In this document: positions 50,319-60,649 of the stretch, in pieces
Layout: every line of letters begins with the position of its first letter
Position numbering within the stretch: position 1 is the stretch's first letter
Assembly: GCF_001027105.1 (NCBI RefSeq)
Contig: NZ_CP011526.1
Coordinates: forward strand, 1,550,001-1,614,000
Origin: Staphylococcus aureus
GTDB taxonomy: Bacteria; Bacillota; Bacilli; Staphylococcales; Staphylococcaceae
DNA length: 64,000 nt
Direction: 5' to 3'
Translations under genes and position numbers: made by a program
Notes under the pieces: generated by a model
Seen by the model: only the letters and a program-made list of their open reading frames with translations
What the model was told of the DNA's origin: nothing
Database searches by the model: none

Positions 50319-50327
50319 TATTTTATG

Positions 50328-51080
50328 TTATTGTTCCAATCTTTTTAATTGGTTGATTAGTTTCTGACTTTTAAAAAACATACCTGCATATTCACGATAT
50401 AACATTAAAATGATATCTGACATTTCATCAATAATTTCTTGATGGATATTCAATGAATTCATTTTATCTATCGGTAATTTTTGTAATACATCTAATAAAT
50501 ATAGTGTTTTATTCGATAATATAACTGCATGTACATCTTTAGAAGCCTCTTGCCTTGAAATCGCACCGTCAAACTTAAAACTATAACCTATTAAATCTGC
50601 TTGTGTGTCATTACCACTCACAGCACAGCGATTAAATGATGCAGTAAAACCAAATCGTTTCATGCACTTTAACATAACTACGACTGACATTAACTGTGCA
50701 GATGTACCTGATTCTATTTTTTCAAGAACAAATTGTAATAATTGATAGTTATATGGTGCAATGTCACCTTCATCCATTGAGCGCTCAATAGTTTCAGCTG
50801 CCAGAGCGGCATAACTGCTTACGTAAAGGTCCATTTGTAATTTATAATGTTGACTAATAACATCTACAGAATTTAACGTTCCCATACCTCGCCACTGATT
50901 GTAAATAAACAAACCATAAACAAACAATTGCGTTTGCGCTTGTAAACCCGTCTTAACTTTTTTAGCACGCCTTGCCATAAGTGGTACTTTTGCACCATGC
51001 TCATTTAAAATCGTGATAATTTTATCAGATTCACCATAATCAACTGCTTTGATGATAATCCCTTTTTGGCGCATTAACAA
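50328..51080 (-). CDS. recO: DNA repair protein RecO
   Basis: A 250-residue protein of the RecFOR pathway that loads RecA on SSB-coated DNA. The N-terminal OB-fold ([35 protein letters not shown]) and helical C-terminal domain are of normal length. The zinc-finger Cys are mostly lost (CMKRFG...RCAVSG), as in other staphylococcal RecO. It follows era by 21 bp. Confidence 0.94.
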
Positions 51081-51101
51081 TTATCTTCACCACTTTTAAG
51101 A

Positions 51102-52001
51102 TTAATCTTGGTCTTCAACATAACCAATTTGGCGAATAAAGTTAACTTTGTTTCGCCAGTCTCTTTGAACTTTGACCCATAATTCTAAGTAAACTTTAGA
51201 GCCTAGAAGCATTTCTATATCACGTCTCGCACGTTTTCCTACTTCTTTTAACTTTTTACCGCCTTTTCCAATGACAATTCCTTTTTGCGAACCTCTTTCA
51301 ACATATATAGTTGCTTCGATATGAACACGATCTTCGCTTTCTTTAACCATACGGTCCACATTAACACCAATCGCATGAGGGATTTCTTCACTTGTAAGAT
51401 GAAGGATTTTTTCACGAATGATTTCACCCACTACAAATTGTTCAGGATGGTCTGAAATTTGATCATCTGGATAATATTTAGGTCCTTCGGGTAAATACGT
51501 CTTTAAAACATCAATAAAATGATCGACATTTAGCCCTTCTAATGCTGAAATAGGTACAATCTCTGTAAAGTCCATATAACTTTGATATTCTTCAATCTTT
51601 GGCATTAATTCATCTGGATGCACTAAATCTATTTTATTTAATACTAAAAATACTGGTGTCTTAACATTTTTCAACATTTCTATAATATATTCATCGCCTC
51701 GTCCAATTTCCTCATTGGCATTAACCATAAACATGATTGCATCTATCTCAGATAATGTATTTTTAGCGACTTTCATCATATAGTCACCTAATTTGTGTTT
51801 AGGTTTATGAATACCTGGCGTATCAATGAATATAATTTGCGCGTCATCTCTTGTCATAACACCTTGAATTTTATTTCTAGTTGTTTGAGCTTTATCGGAC
51901 ATGATTGCTATTTTATGGCCGATCACTCTATTAACAAATGTTGACTTTCCTACATTTGGTCTACCTATAATTGAAACAAATCCTGATTTATGTTCTGTCA
52001 T
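51102..52001 (-). CDS. era: GTPase Era
   Basis: A 299-residue GTPase needed for 30S ribosome maturation. G1 GRPNVGKST near 13, G2 around TTRNKIQG, G3 DTPGIH near 60 and G4 NKID near 125 are intact, and the C-terminal KH domain holds [19 protein letters not shown] near 240. It starts immediately after the cdd stop codon (TAA-ATG). Era can bind (p)ppGpp in S. aureus, which is known from the literature, not from this sequence. Confidence 0.97.
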
Positions 52002-52406
52002 TTATTCTAAATCCTTTCCTGAAAATCCAAATGGTAGTAACTCTGCGACTGTCATCATAACCATATCTCCTTTATGATTTGTCATATACACAGGCATATC
52101 ATCATCACATAATTCCTTCAAAACTTGACGACATGCACCACAAGGTGATGACGGTTTATCTGCATCTACGGTTACAGTTATTGATTCAAAATCACCTGGT
52201 CTGTATCCTTGAGAAATTGCCGATACCAAACTAGCTCGTTCAGCACATATCGATAATGGATAAGAAGCATTTTCTACATTGGTACCATAAAAAGTTCTAC
52301 CGTCTTTCGTTTTTAAATAAGCCCCTACTTTAAATTGACTGTATGGCGAATATGATTCTTGTTGTGCTTTTCTAACTTCTTGAAAATAATGAGGTTGATA
52401 ACTCAT
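52002..52406 (-). CDS. cdd: Cytidine deaminase
   Basis: A 134-residue tetrameric enzyme deaminating cytidine and deoxycytidine. The zinc site is visible as CAERA near 53 (with catalytic Glu) and PSSPCGACRQVL near 86. FKVGAYLKT and GTNVENASYPL are the substrate-contact segments. An AGGGAGG site precedes the ATG. It lies between dgkA (10-bp gap) and era. Confidence 0.96.
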   Translation of the reverse strand: MSYQPHYFQEVRKAQQESYSPYSQFKVGAYLKTKDGRTFYGTNVENASYPLSICAERASLVSAISQGYRPGDFESITVTVDADKPSSPCGACRQVLKELCDDDMPVYMTNHKGDMVMMTVAELLPFGFSGKDLE

Positions 52407-52416
52407 ATATGCCTCC

Positions 52417-52761
52417 CTAAAATAACGCTATAAAATGTGGTAAAAATACTATTAAACCTATAATAAATGCTAATATTGAAACTATAAGTACACTAAAAGC
52501 CGCAATATCTTTAGCGTATTTAGCTAAATCATGATATTCAACGGTCACTAAATCGACAACATATTCAATAGCAGTGTTTAAAGCTTCAACAGTGAGAACT
52601 AATGCAATAGCAATGAGTATAAATATCCACTCAATCCGATTAATATTTAGTACGAGACCAAAGACAATAGCAACAATCATTGCAAACACATGTAAAAGAA
52701 ATTTATAGTCTTTTTGAATTAAGATTTTCAGCCCATCAAGTGCATATTTAAACCTTTTCAT
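52417..52761 (-). CDS. dgkA: Diacylglycerol/undecaprenol kinase DgkA
   Basis: A 114-residue, three-helix membrane kinase. The conserved VEALNTAIEYVVDLV segment near 58-72 carries the active-site Glu residues. In Gram-positives this family phosphorylates undecaprenol for cell-wall lipid recycling rather than diacylglycerol. It lies 2 bp after ybeY. Confidence 0.92.
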   Translation of the reverse strand: MKRFKYALDGLKILIQKDYKFLLHVFAMIVAIVFGLVLNINRIEWIFILIAIALVLTVEALNTAIEYVVDLVTVEYHDLAKYAKDIAAFSVLIVSILAFIIGLIVFLPHFIALF

Positions 52762-52763
52762 AA

Positions 52764-53231
52764 TTAGTCTCGTGTTAATCCATATGCGTTTAATATTGTA
52801 TCTTGTCGACCAAACATTTCCTTTTCATCCGCTTCAGTCATATGATCATAACCTAATAGATGCAAAAATCCATGTAATGCTAAAAATCCTAATTCTCGTT
52901 CAAAAGAATGTCCGTAATTGTTTGCTTGTTCTTGCGCTACATCCGTACAGATAATTATATCCCCTAAAACACGTGGTATATCAAGACCACTAAAATCAAT
53001 CTCTGGCTCATCTTCTTCTAAAGCAAATGAGATTACATCTGTAACTTTATCTTTATCTCTATATGTTCGATTAATTTCTTGTATTTCTTGTTTATCTACA
53101 AATGTAACAGAAAGCTCAGCATCGTCTTCTATATGCTCTTCTTTTTTAGCAAATTCTAATAAATCTTCAATTTGTTTATACCAAGCATCTTTAACTAAGC
53201 CTGTGTGATCGCTAAAATCTATCGTAAACAT
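52764..53231 (-). CDS. ybeY: Endoribonuclease YbeY
   Basis: A 155-residue metal-dependent RNase for 16S rRNA 3' maturation and ribosome quality control. The zinc-binding H3xH5xH motif is clear as [15 protein letters not shown] near 122-136. It starts directly after the phoH stop codon (TAA-ATG), so the two are coupled. The neighbour era is a known functional partner. Confidence 0.96.
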   Translation of the reverse strand: MFTIDFSDHTGLVKDAWYKQIEDLLEFAKKEEHIEDDAELSVTFVDKQEIQEINRTYRDKDKVTDVISFALEEDEPEIDFSGLDIPRVLGDIIICTDVAQEQANNYGHSFERELGFLALHGFLHLLGYDHMTEADEKEMFGRQDTILNAYGLTRD

Positions 53232-54179
53232 TTAATTCTCTCCTTCATAATGTTCAATGATCTTACTTACCAATGGATGTCTGACTACATCGCTCTGATC
53301 TAATTTCAATATACTTATACCTTTAACGTTGTGTAACCTACTGACCGCTTCCTTAAGTCCACTTTTAACACCTTTAGGTAAATCGATTTGAGTTTGGTCA
53401 CCAGTAACTACCATTTTTGAGCCAAAACCTAGTCTTGTTAAAAACATTTTCATTTGCGCATGTGTCGTATTCTGCGCCTCATCAAGAATTACAAATGCAT
53501 CTTCTAATGTTCGTCCGCGCATATATGCAAGTGGCGCTATTTCGATAATGCCTCTTTCAATAAATCGCTCTGTTTGTTCACGCCCAAGAACAGTATATAG
53601 ACCATCATATAAAGGTCTTAAATATGGATCTACCTTTTCTTTCAAATCTCCTGGTAAAAATCCAAGTGACTCTCCTGCTTCAACAGCAGGTCTTGTTAAT
53701 ACAATACGTTTAACAGCACCTTTACGGAGTTGCTTTGCTGCATAAACTACAGCTAAGAATGTCTTACCTGTACCAGCAGGACCTATACCAAATACTAAAT
53801 CATTATTTTTCATGGCATTAACATATATACGTTGCCCCATCGTTTTCGCACGAATCGTCTTACCAAATGCATCTTTAGTTATCTCTTCATCATATAAATC
53901 TAACAGATGTTGAATTGTGTTATTATGCGCCATTTTAATAGCTGCTTCAACATCTTTAATTGTAATATTATTACCTAAATCAATAACCTTCAGCAAATTG
54001 ATTAATACTGATTCCGCTTTTTCTACGTTTTCTATTTTTGTACCTTTAACGGCAACTTCTTGTCCTCTTGCATGGATGACAACATCGAAACTCTCTTCAA
54101 TTGCTTTTAAATGTTCATCATTATTTCCAATTAAAGCTTGAGATTGGTTCATATCGTCTATTTGTATAATTCCAGGCAT
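53232..54179 (-). CDS. phoH: PhoH family ATPase/RNA helicase-like protein
   Basis: A 315-residue PhoH-like protein with a KH-like N-domain and a RecA-type NTPase core: Walker A GIGPAGTGKTFLAV near 135 and Walker B AFVILDEAQNTTHAQMKM near 230, plus TGDQTQIDLP. The start is ATG 54179 with AAGGAG 7 nt upstream; the longer frame to 54197 includes that ribosome site. PhoH/YbeZ proteins work with YbeY, which is encoded next. Confidence 0.94.
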   Translation of the reverse strand: MPGIIQIDDMNQSQALIGNNDEHLKAIEESFDVVIHARGQEVAVKGTKIENVEKAESVLINLLKVIDLGNNITIKDVEAAIKMAHNNTIQHLLDLYDEEITKDAFGKTIRAKTMGQRIYVNAMKNNDLVFGIGPAGTGKTFLAVVYAAKQLRKGAVKRIVLTRPAVEAGESLGFLPGDLKEKVDPYLRPLYDGLYTVLGREQTERFIERGIIEIAPLAYMRGRTLEDAFVILDEAQNTTHAQMKMFLTRLGFGSKMVVTGDQTQIDLPKGVKSGLKEAVSRLHNVKGISILKLDQSDVVRHPLVSKIIEHYEGEN

Positions 54180-54432
54180 ACACGCGCTCCTTTTCATATA
54201 TCATTTATATTCATTCTATGATGCTTTAATATCTACTTAATTATATCATGCAATTGATTGATTTAAACATCTTTGCATTGACTTACTCATTTTTCTTTAA
54301 TTTAAAATAATCATTTATACTTTTCACCTTGTCATAAAAGCAGATTCAATTTTAGACTAATCAATTTTTTGCTGTAATTTAAATAACTAATATTTCTCGA
54401 AAAATTCTCTTTGTTTTTTAATTTTTCTTAAC
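54180..54432. other. Gap upstream of phoH
   Basis: The 303-bp gap between phoH and the hypothetical gene upstream of it holds the terminator of the latter (54433-54476) and, presumably, the phoH promoter. I could not identify a convincing hexamer pair and saw no ribosome-site-led frame. Confidence 0.35.
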
Positions 54433-54476
54433 GTAAAAAAACAAGCAACTACCATTACGATAGTGCTTGTTTTCAA
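54433..54476. terminator. Terminator after the hypothetical gene
   Basis: AAAACAAGCA (54438-54447) pairs with TGCTTGTTTT (54464-54473), with a further CTA/TAG pair after one bulge. It lies about 10 bp after the stop codon of the minus-strand gene. Confidence 0.88.
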
Positions 54477-54482
54477 AAAATT

Positions 54483-55181
54483 TTATAATTGTTTTGGTTT
54501 AGCTAAAATTTCTGACCATATCATACCATTGATTACTTCATCTTTATCAAATTGGAACGCTGATTTAGTCAAATCTTTTTCGACATTTTGAGAATTAAGC
54601 AGCTGCTTTAATTTCAAACGTTTTGTACGTTCAGATAAGTATTTATCCTCAATAATATCTCTAGCACGTTTTTCCATTTTAGCAATTTGCTTTTCTTTTT
54701 CTCTATCAATGTCAGTACGAATCGTTTTAATATCATCTCTAAGTGATTTTTCTAATTGACGTCTAATTTCGTCAGAATTATCTTGTCTAGAAGGTCTATG
54801 TTTCTGCTCCACCGGTTCTGCTTTAGGCACTGTGATTGGTTTCTCTGTCATCGGTTTTGTTTCTTGTTGTTTTTTAGGTGCCATAGGTTCTACAACAGGT
54901 TTCGATTTAGGCTCTTCCTTTGGAAGTTCATCGAATAAAGGTGGTAACGTATCATCATATTTTCGTTTCGATGATTTCTTTTCTTCTTCATTTAATTCTT
55001 CACTTATTTCTTTAAACGTTCGCTCAATTTCTTCAAAAAAGCCACCTTTTTTTGGTTCATTATCGGTAGATGTTTTTTGAGGTGGCTTTTGATTTTGTCT
55101 ATCTTTATGACTATTTTCGCGCATAGTAGTAATGATAGAAATGATCACTGATATGACAAAAATTAGAATACCGACACTCAT
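54483..55181 (-). CDS. Hypothetical membrane-anchored, charged coiled-coil protein
   Basis: A 232-residue protein with one N-terminal helix (MSVGILIFVISVIISIITT) and a long, highly charged cytosolic part rich in K, E, P and Q, including a P/K-rich linker (about 75-130) and a helical C-terminal third. No enzyme motif is visible and I do not recognise a family. It lies 16 bp after floA and continues the nfeD-floA transcript, which suggests a link to flotillin membrane domains. Composition, not sequence family, supports the call as real: it has a proper terminator and no competing frame. Confidence 0.7.
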   Translation of the reverse strand: MSVGILIFVISVIISIITTMRENSHKDRQNQKPPQKTSTDNEPKKGGFFEEIERTFKEISEELNEEEKKSSKRKYDDTLPPLFDELPKEEPKSKPVVEPMAPKKQQETKPMTEKPITVPKAEPVEQKHRPSRQDNSDEIRRQLEKSLRDDIKTIRTDIDREKEKQIAKMEKRARDIIEDKYLSERTKRLKLKQLLNSQNVEKDLTKSAFQFDKDEVINGMIWSEILAKPKQL

Positions 55182-55197
55182 TTAATCACCTCTCGAC

Positions 55198-56187
55198 TTA
55201 ATGTTCAGGTGACTCATCATCACTTTGATCAGTTCGTTTATTAATTGCATTTCTCATGCCTGTATCAGCTTCGATATTTTTCAAATTATAATAATCTTTA
55301 ACACTGATATTACCTGAACGTAATGCTTCAGCCATAGCTAATGGTACTTCAGATTCGGCTTCAACTACTTTAGCATGCATTTCTTGTACACGCGCTTTCA
55401 TTTCTTGCTCAGTTGCTACAGCCATAGCTCTACGTTCTTCAGCTTTTGCTTGTGCAATATTTTTGTCTGCTAATGCTTGTTCAGTTTGTAAGTCTGCACC
55501 AATATTTTTACTAATATCAACGTCAGCAATATCAATTGATAAAATTTCAAATGCAGTACCTGAATCTAAACCTTTGCTTAAAACTGTTTTAGAAATATTA
55601 TCTGGGTTTTCAAGTACTTCTGTATGATGCTTACTAGAACCAATTGTTGAAACGATACCTTCACCAACACGTGCGATGATTGTTTCTTCACCAGCACCAC
55701 CAACAAGTCGAGCAATATTAGCTCTAACTGTGATACGAGCTTTGGCTTTCACTTCAATACCGTTCATTGCTACACCTGCGATAAATGGTGTTTCAATGAC
55801 TTTAGGATTAACAGACATTTGAACCGCTTCTAATACGTCACGTCCTGCAAGGTCAATTGCAGCAGCACGTTCGAAAGGAAGATCAATGTCAGCACGTTGT
55901 GCAGCAATATTAGCGTCAACAACTCTGTCAACATTTCCTCCTGCTAGATAATGCGATTCTAATTGGTTTGTTGTTAATGCTAGTCCTGCTTTGTGCGCTT
56001 TAATTAATGGCGCTATAACTTTTCTTGGAGATACACGACGTAAACGCATACCAACCAATGTACCTATACCAACATGAACGCCAGCTGCTAACGCTGAAAT
56101 CCATAAACCAATGGGTACAAATGAGAATAAAATAAGTAATGCAACTACTATAATAACTGCTATTACGATAAAACTTAAACTAAACAT
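55198..56187 (-). CDS. floA: Flotillin-like protein FloA
   Basis: A 329-residue SPFH/band-7 membrane scaffold protein that forms functional membrane microdomains. Two membrane-interacting hydrophobic stretches (about 1-45) precede the SPFH domain, and the C-terminal part is an EA-rich coiled coil ([36 protein letters not shown]). FloA is the only flotillin in S. aureus. It follows the nfeD gene by 17 bp, the usual pairing. Confidence 0.95.
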   Translation of the reverse strand: MFSLSFIVIAVIIVVALLILFSFVPIGLWISALAAGVHVGIGTLVGMRLRRVSPRKVIAPLIKAHKAGLALTTNQLESHYLAGGNVDRVVDANIAAQRADIDLPFERAAAIDLAGRDVLEAVQMSVNPKVIETPFIAGVAMNGIEVKAKARITVRANIARLVGGAGEETIIARVGEGIVSTIGSSKHHTEVLENPDNISKTVLSKGLDSGTAFEILSIDIADVDISKNIGADLQTEQALADKNIAQAKAEERRAMAVATEQEMKARVQEMHAKVVEAESEVPLAMAEALRSGNISVKDYYNLKNIEADTGMRNAINKRTDQSDDESPEH

Positions 56188-56204
56188 GGTATCGCTCCTT
56201 TTAA

Positions 56205-56912
56205 TTAATCTACTTCCCTCACAACTACTCTTGTTCCTTCAACTTCAAGGATTTTTACCGTTTTATTGCGCAAAATAAAGTTGCCATCTGAAACAGCATC
56301 AATACGTTCATTTTCACAAAAAATAATCCCTGCAGGTCGAAGATCTGTAACTGTTTGAGCAGTCTTTCCTACGAGGTGCGAGCGGTTATCATGAGAATTG
56401 TAACCTGACTCAGAATTAGTTGAATCTTTTAAGATAACTTTATCCAAAAACGGAATCTTTCTGTTGAAAATCTTCACTAATATCACCCATTCTACAATCG
56501 TTAAAATCAAGGCAACGATAACATTCGCAAGCATAAATAGCAAATTATCACCGAGCGTTGTTATGCTTATAGTTATCAGTATCATGCCAATAATACCAAT
56601 TACTGCACCAACTACAAATAATTCAATTACAACTAATATAACGCCAATTGAGAATATTAAGATAGAATGCATATTGACATTTCCTTGGATTAGAAATCCC
56701 AAAAATAAAATAAGTAATGATAATGTGGCGATAATACCAGCTGCATTGATTTTTTTAGAGTAAAGTTGATATACAAATCCTAAGAATGTCAAACAGGTTA
56801 ATATTAACGTAAAAATAGGTTGAACAATTATATTGCTAACTTGTTCAACCCAAGTATCTCCAGCCGTTGATTCCAAGATAGTTGTCATTTGTAAAAAATT
56901 ATTATAACTCAC
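56205..56912 (-). CDS. NfeD family membrane protein
   Basis: A 235-residue protein with four or five membrane helices (residues about 30-155) and a C-terminal OB-fold ([20 protein letters not shown] through [13 protein letters not shown]). NfeD proteins pair with flotillins; this one lacks the N-terminal serine protease domain, as is usual of the short class. The start is GTG 56912 with GAGGTG 5 nt upstream. Confidence 0.87.
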   Translation of the reverse strand: MSYNNFLQMTTILESTAGDTWVEQVSNIIVQPIFTLILTCLTFLGFVYQLYSKKINAAGIIATLSLLILFLGFLIQGNVNMHSILIFSIGVILVVIELFVVGAVIGIIGMILITISITTLGDNLLFMLANVIVALILTIVEWVILVKIFNRKIPFLDKVILKDSTNSESGYNSHDNRSHLVGKTAQTVTDLRPAGIIFCENERIDAVSDGNFILRNKTVKILEVEGTRVVVREVD

Positions 56913-57040
56913 AATTTCACCTCGCCCTCACATTAATTATACATGAAATTGAATATACTTTATAGTTATAAGAACCTATAGAATATCAATTTGATTATTT
57001 ATAAACTATATAACTTTTTTTAATTAAAAATTGACAACAA

Positions 57041-57085
57041 AAAAACATCACATATTAGTGTCAGACACTAACTTGTGATGTTTGT
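57041..57085 (-). terminator. Terminator after rpsU
   Basis: AAACATCACA (57043-57052) pairs with TGTGATGTTT (57074-57083), with inner AGTGTC/GACACT. U-run on the minus strand follows. Confidence 0.9.
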
Positions 57086-57131
57086 TTTATATAATTAATA
57101 TTCGTGTTGAGGGAGTCAACAGAGGTATTAA

Positions 57132-57308
57132 TTATTTGAATTTACGTTTACGTGCAGCTTCTGATTTCTTTTTACGTTTTACGCTTGGTTTTTCGTAAAA
57201 TTCACGTTTACGTACTTCTTGGATTGTTCCACTTTTAGAAACTGAACGTTTAAATCTACGTAACGCATCTTCAAGTGATTCATTTTTACGTACTACTGTT
57301 TTAGACAT
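57132..57308 (-). CDS. rpsU: 30S ribosomal protein S21
   Basis: A 58-residue, very basic ribosomal protein. It begins [20 protein letters not shown] and ends with a K/R-rich tail. The start is ATG 57308 with GGAGGGAGG upstream; an earlier in-frame ATG at 57335 lies before that site. It has its own promoter and terminator. Confidence 0.97.
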
Positions 57309-57378
57309 CTGTATTTCCCTCCCTCCAAATATCAACGGAACTTTATAGTCAATTGCACAGTAAAACTATGCATTTATA

Positions 57379-57407
57379 AGTATAATATATCTGTAATTTA
57401 TGGTCAA
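57379..57407 (-). promoter_or_regulatory. Sigma-A promoter of rpsU
   Basis: TTGACC (57402-57407) and TATACT (57379-57384) on the minus strand are 17 bp apart, 70 bp before the rpsU start. Confidence 0.75.
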
Positions 57408-57600
57408 TTAGTAAATTGTTTTTTATTTGAAACATATTTCACATCAAAATCACAAAGACTTTTAGATTTTGTTCTAAAAATCTCTTAATAATTTATTTAA
57501 TGAGAAGAGTTGCTTATATAGTAAATTGTGAAGCCGTTAAAACAACGTTACAAAACCTATATCTTTAATACGGAACCATATGGTATGAATCAAGGAATAC

Positions 57601-58947
57601 TTAAACTAAAACTTCTCTATCAGATTTATTTGTTGCGAAATCAACAACTTTAATTGCTTGCCCTTCATTTAATGGATAATTTGCTTGCGTAATTTTAACT
57701 TTTACAATTTGACCTATGAGTGATTCGTCACCTTCAAATTGTACTTTCATATAATTATCTGCATATCCAACTAATGTACCTTCTGTGTCACCCTGTTCCT
57801 CAGGAATTACTTCAAGCACATCTTGATCAAATTTAGACGCATATAACTTTCCGAGTTGATTGCTTAGCGTAATTAACTTATGCACCCGTTCATTTTTAAT
57901 TTCTTCATCAATTTGGTCATCCATTCTTGCAGCTGGCGTGCCAATTCTAGGAGAATAAGGGAAAACATGCAGTTCAGAGAACTTATGCTTTACGATAAAA
58001 TCATATGTTTCTTGGAACTCAGCTTCAGTTTCACCTGGGAAACCAACAATTACATCACTCGTAACTGCCAAGTCTGGTAAAGCTTTATGCAATTTTGTTA
58101 ATCGTTCTGAAAATCTATCCATTGTATACTTACGTCTCATACGTTTTAATACTGTATCTGAACCAGATTGTAATGGAATATGCAAATGACGCACAACTTT
58201 TGTTGAACGTTCTAAAACGTCAATTACTTCATCTGTAAGTTGACTTGCTTCAATTGAAGAAATTCGAATTCGTTCTAATCCATTAATCGTTTCAAGATCA
58301 CGTAATAATTGGGCCAAGTTATAATCTTTTAAATCTTGACCATATCCACCTGTATGAATTCCCGTCAATACAATTTCCTTATATCCTGAATTCACTAGTT
58401 GCGTCGCTTGTTCAACTACTTTTTCCGGATCTCTTGAACGCATTAAGCCACGAGCCCATGGAATAATACAGAATGTGCAGAAGTTGTTACAACCTTCTTG
58501 AATTTTTAATGACGCACGTGTTCTATCTGTAAAATAAGGGACATCTAATTCTTCATATTTACGATTTTTCATGATATTTCCAACACCATTAATTGGTTGG
58601 CGTTCTTTACGGAATTCGTCAATGTAACCTAATAGTTTATGTCTATCTTGTGTACCAACTACTACATCGACACCAGGAATTTCCATAATTTCAGCTGATG
58701 AAGTTTGCGCATAACAACCTGTTACACAGATTACAGCATCAGGATTTTGTCTTATTGCACGTCTAATTATTTGACGACTTTTTTTATCACCCGTATTCGT
58801 TACTGTACAAGTATTAATAACAAATACATCAGCATTCGCTTCAAAGTCAACGCGCTCATAGTTTGCTTCTTTAAATAATTGCCAGATTGCTTCAGTTTCA
58901 TAATGGTTTACTTTACAACCTAATGTGTGAAACGCAACTGTTGACAT
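57601..58947 (-). CDS. mtaB: tRNA t6A37 methylthiotransferase MtaB
   Basis: A 448-residue radical-SAM enzyme that turns t6A37 into ms2t6A37 in ANN-decoding tRNAs. It has the N-terminal MTTase domain (HTLGCKVNHYETEAI, NTCTVT, GCYAQ with three Cys for the auxiliary cluster), the radical SAM motif GCNNFCTFCIIPWARG near 148, and a C-terminal TRAM domain. It belongs to the end of the dnaK-dnaJ-prmA-rsmE gene string (6 bp after rsmE), as in Bacillus (yqeV). Confidence 0.94.
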   Translation of the reverse strand: MSTVAFHTLGCKVNHYETEAIWQLFKEANYERVDFEANADVFVINTCTVTNTGDKKSRQIIRRAIRQNPDAVICVTGCYAQTSSAEIMEIPGVDVVVGTQDRHKLLGYIDEFRKERQPINGVGNIMKNRKYEELDVPYFTDRTRASLKIQEGCNNFCTFCIIPWARGLMRSRDPEKVVEQATQLVNSGYKEIVLTGIHTGGYGQDLKDYNLAQLLRDLETINGLERIRISSIEASQLTDEVIDVLERSTKVVRHLHIPLQSGSDTVLKRMRRKYTMDRFSERLTKLHKALPDLAVTSDVIVGFPGETEAEFQETYDFIVKHKFSELHVFPYSPRIGTPAARMDDQIDEEIKNERVHKLITLSNQLGKLYASKFDQDVLEVIPEEQGDTEGTLVGYADNYMKVQFEGDESLIGQIVKVKITQANYPLNEGQAIKVVDFATNKSDREVLV

Positions 58948-58953
58948 AAATAT

Positions 58954-59715
58954 TCACCCCATTAATTCTTTTTCATAACTTATTGCACTTAACGCATACA
59001 ATGGCGCAGTTTCTGCCCGTAAAATTCTCGGCCCAAGACCAACAACTGTACTAGTATTACTAAATAATGAAATTTCATTTTCTGACAAACCACCCTCAGG
59101 ACCAAAAATCATCAACACTTTATCCTGAGCATTGAATTGTTGTAAAGTTTGCTTGAAATTGCTTAACTCACCATCTTTTGCTTCCTCTTCATATGCAATA
59201 AGAATATAGTCATAATTATCAATAGTATCACAAATTAATTTTAAATTCGACTCGAATTGAATAGATGGAATCACTAAACGATAGCTTTGTTCAGCAGCTT
59301 CTTTAATTATTTTTTGCCAACGCTCTATCTTTTTGGCAACTTTTGCCTCGTTTAATTTAACAATTGAACGTTCCATGCTCACAGCTATAAATGATGAAGC
59401 ACCCAATTCAGTAGCTTTTTGTAGCAACCACTCATATTTGTCAGCTTTGATTAGTCCACTGCAAATCGTAACATCAACTGGCAATTCTGTATTAATATTT
59501 TGTTTTTCTTTTAAATCAACTTCAATTTTATCACTTGTTATGTCAGCAATTTCACATAAATAAACTGTTTGATCATTAAAAGTTAAAATAATTTTACTAC
59601 CAACATCATATCTCATTACATTTGTTATATGATGAATATCTTCTTTTTTTGTAATAAAAAAACGCTGACTTACATCAGCGTTTTGGTCTATGAAATAACG
59701 TTGCACATTATTCAC
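58954..59715 (-). CDS. rsmE: 16S rRNA (uracil-1498-N3) methyltransferase RsmE
   Basis: A 253-residue SPOUT methyltransferase with a small N-terminal PUA-like domain and a trefoil-knot domain: [13 protein letters not shown] near 195 and [16 protein letters not shown] near 225 form the SAM knot. It overlaps prmA by 8 bp. Confidence 0.95.
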
Positions 59716-60646
59716 TCACTTTCTGGCCAACAAGACAAACCCAACCGTTGTCATGTTGTTCTGAAATAATTTTAAAACCTACACGCTCCATATGTGACTG
59801 TATACCTTCATACTTCTCTTTTATAATACCAGAAGTAATAAAATAACCGCCTTCATTTAGAGTATTATAAGCATCTTCAATCATTTCATCAATAATATGC
59901 GCTAAAATATTTGCTATTACAATATCAAATTTTTCTGTTTCGTCTTTCAATAAGTTACCTGGAACAGCTTCAATTAACGTTTCACAATGATTTCTTCTGA
60001 AGTTTTCTTTAGCTACACTCACTGCCATTTCATCAATATCCAACGCTTTAATACGTTTTACACCGATTAGATGACTTGCAATACTTAATATACCTGAGCC
60101 AGTACCAACATCAATTACTGAATGCTGTGGCAATACATATGTTTCTATTGCCTTCAAACACATACTTGTAGTCGGATGATCACCTGTTCCAAAAGCCATA
60201 CCTGGGTCGAGCTCAATGCAAAGCTCTTCATCCGCTTCTTTAGCATATGTTTCCCAACTAGGAACTATTGTGAACTTCTTCGACGCTCGGAATGGATGGA
60301 AATAGTTTTTCCATTCATTTTCCCAATCCGTCTCTGCAATAATTTGCTCACTGAATTGAACGTTATGTTGATCAAGTTCATCTAAATTTAATAACTCATC
60401 TTTAATTTGCTGTCGCAACTTATCATCATAAGTCATTTCATTAAAATAGGCTTTCAATCTTACTCCCTTATCTGGATAATCCTCTTTTTTCAAAGCGTAA
60501 ATTTCACCGTATTTATCTTCTGGTTGGTTAATTAAATCATCTGAATCTTCTATCACGACACCATTTGATCCATGATTTTCAAGTATATTGGTAGCCAATT
60601 CTACTGCTTCATGATTAATAATAATTGAAAGCTCTGTCCAGTTCAT
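59708..60646 (-). CDS. prmA: Ribosomal protein L11 methyltransferase PrmA
   Basis: A 312-residue SAM-dependent enzyme that trimethylates L11. The N-terminal L11-recognition domain is followed by [24 protein letters not shown] near 145 and the SAM motif [14 protein letters not shown] near 178, then [10 protein letters not shown] near 250. It lies 3 bp after dnaJ. Confidence 0.96.
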
Positions 60647-60649
60647 ACT

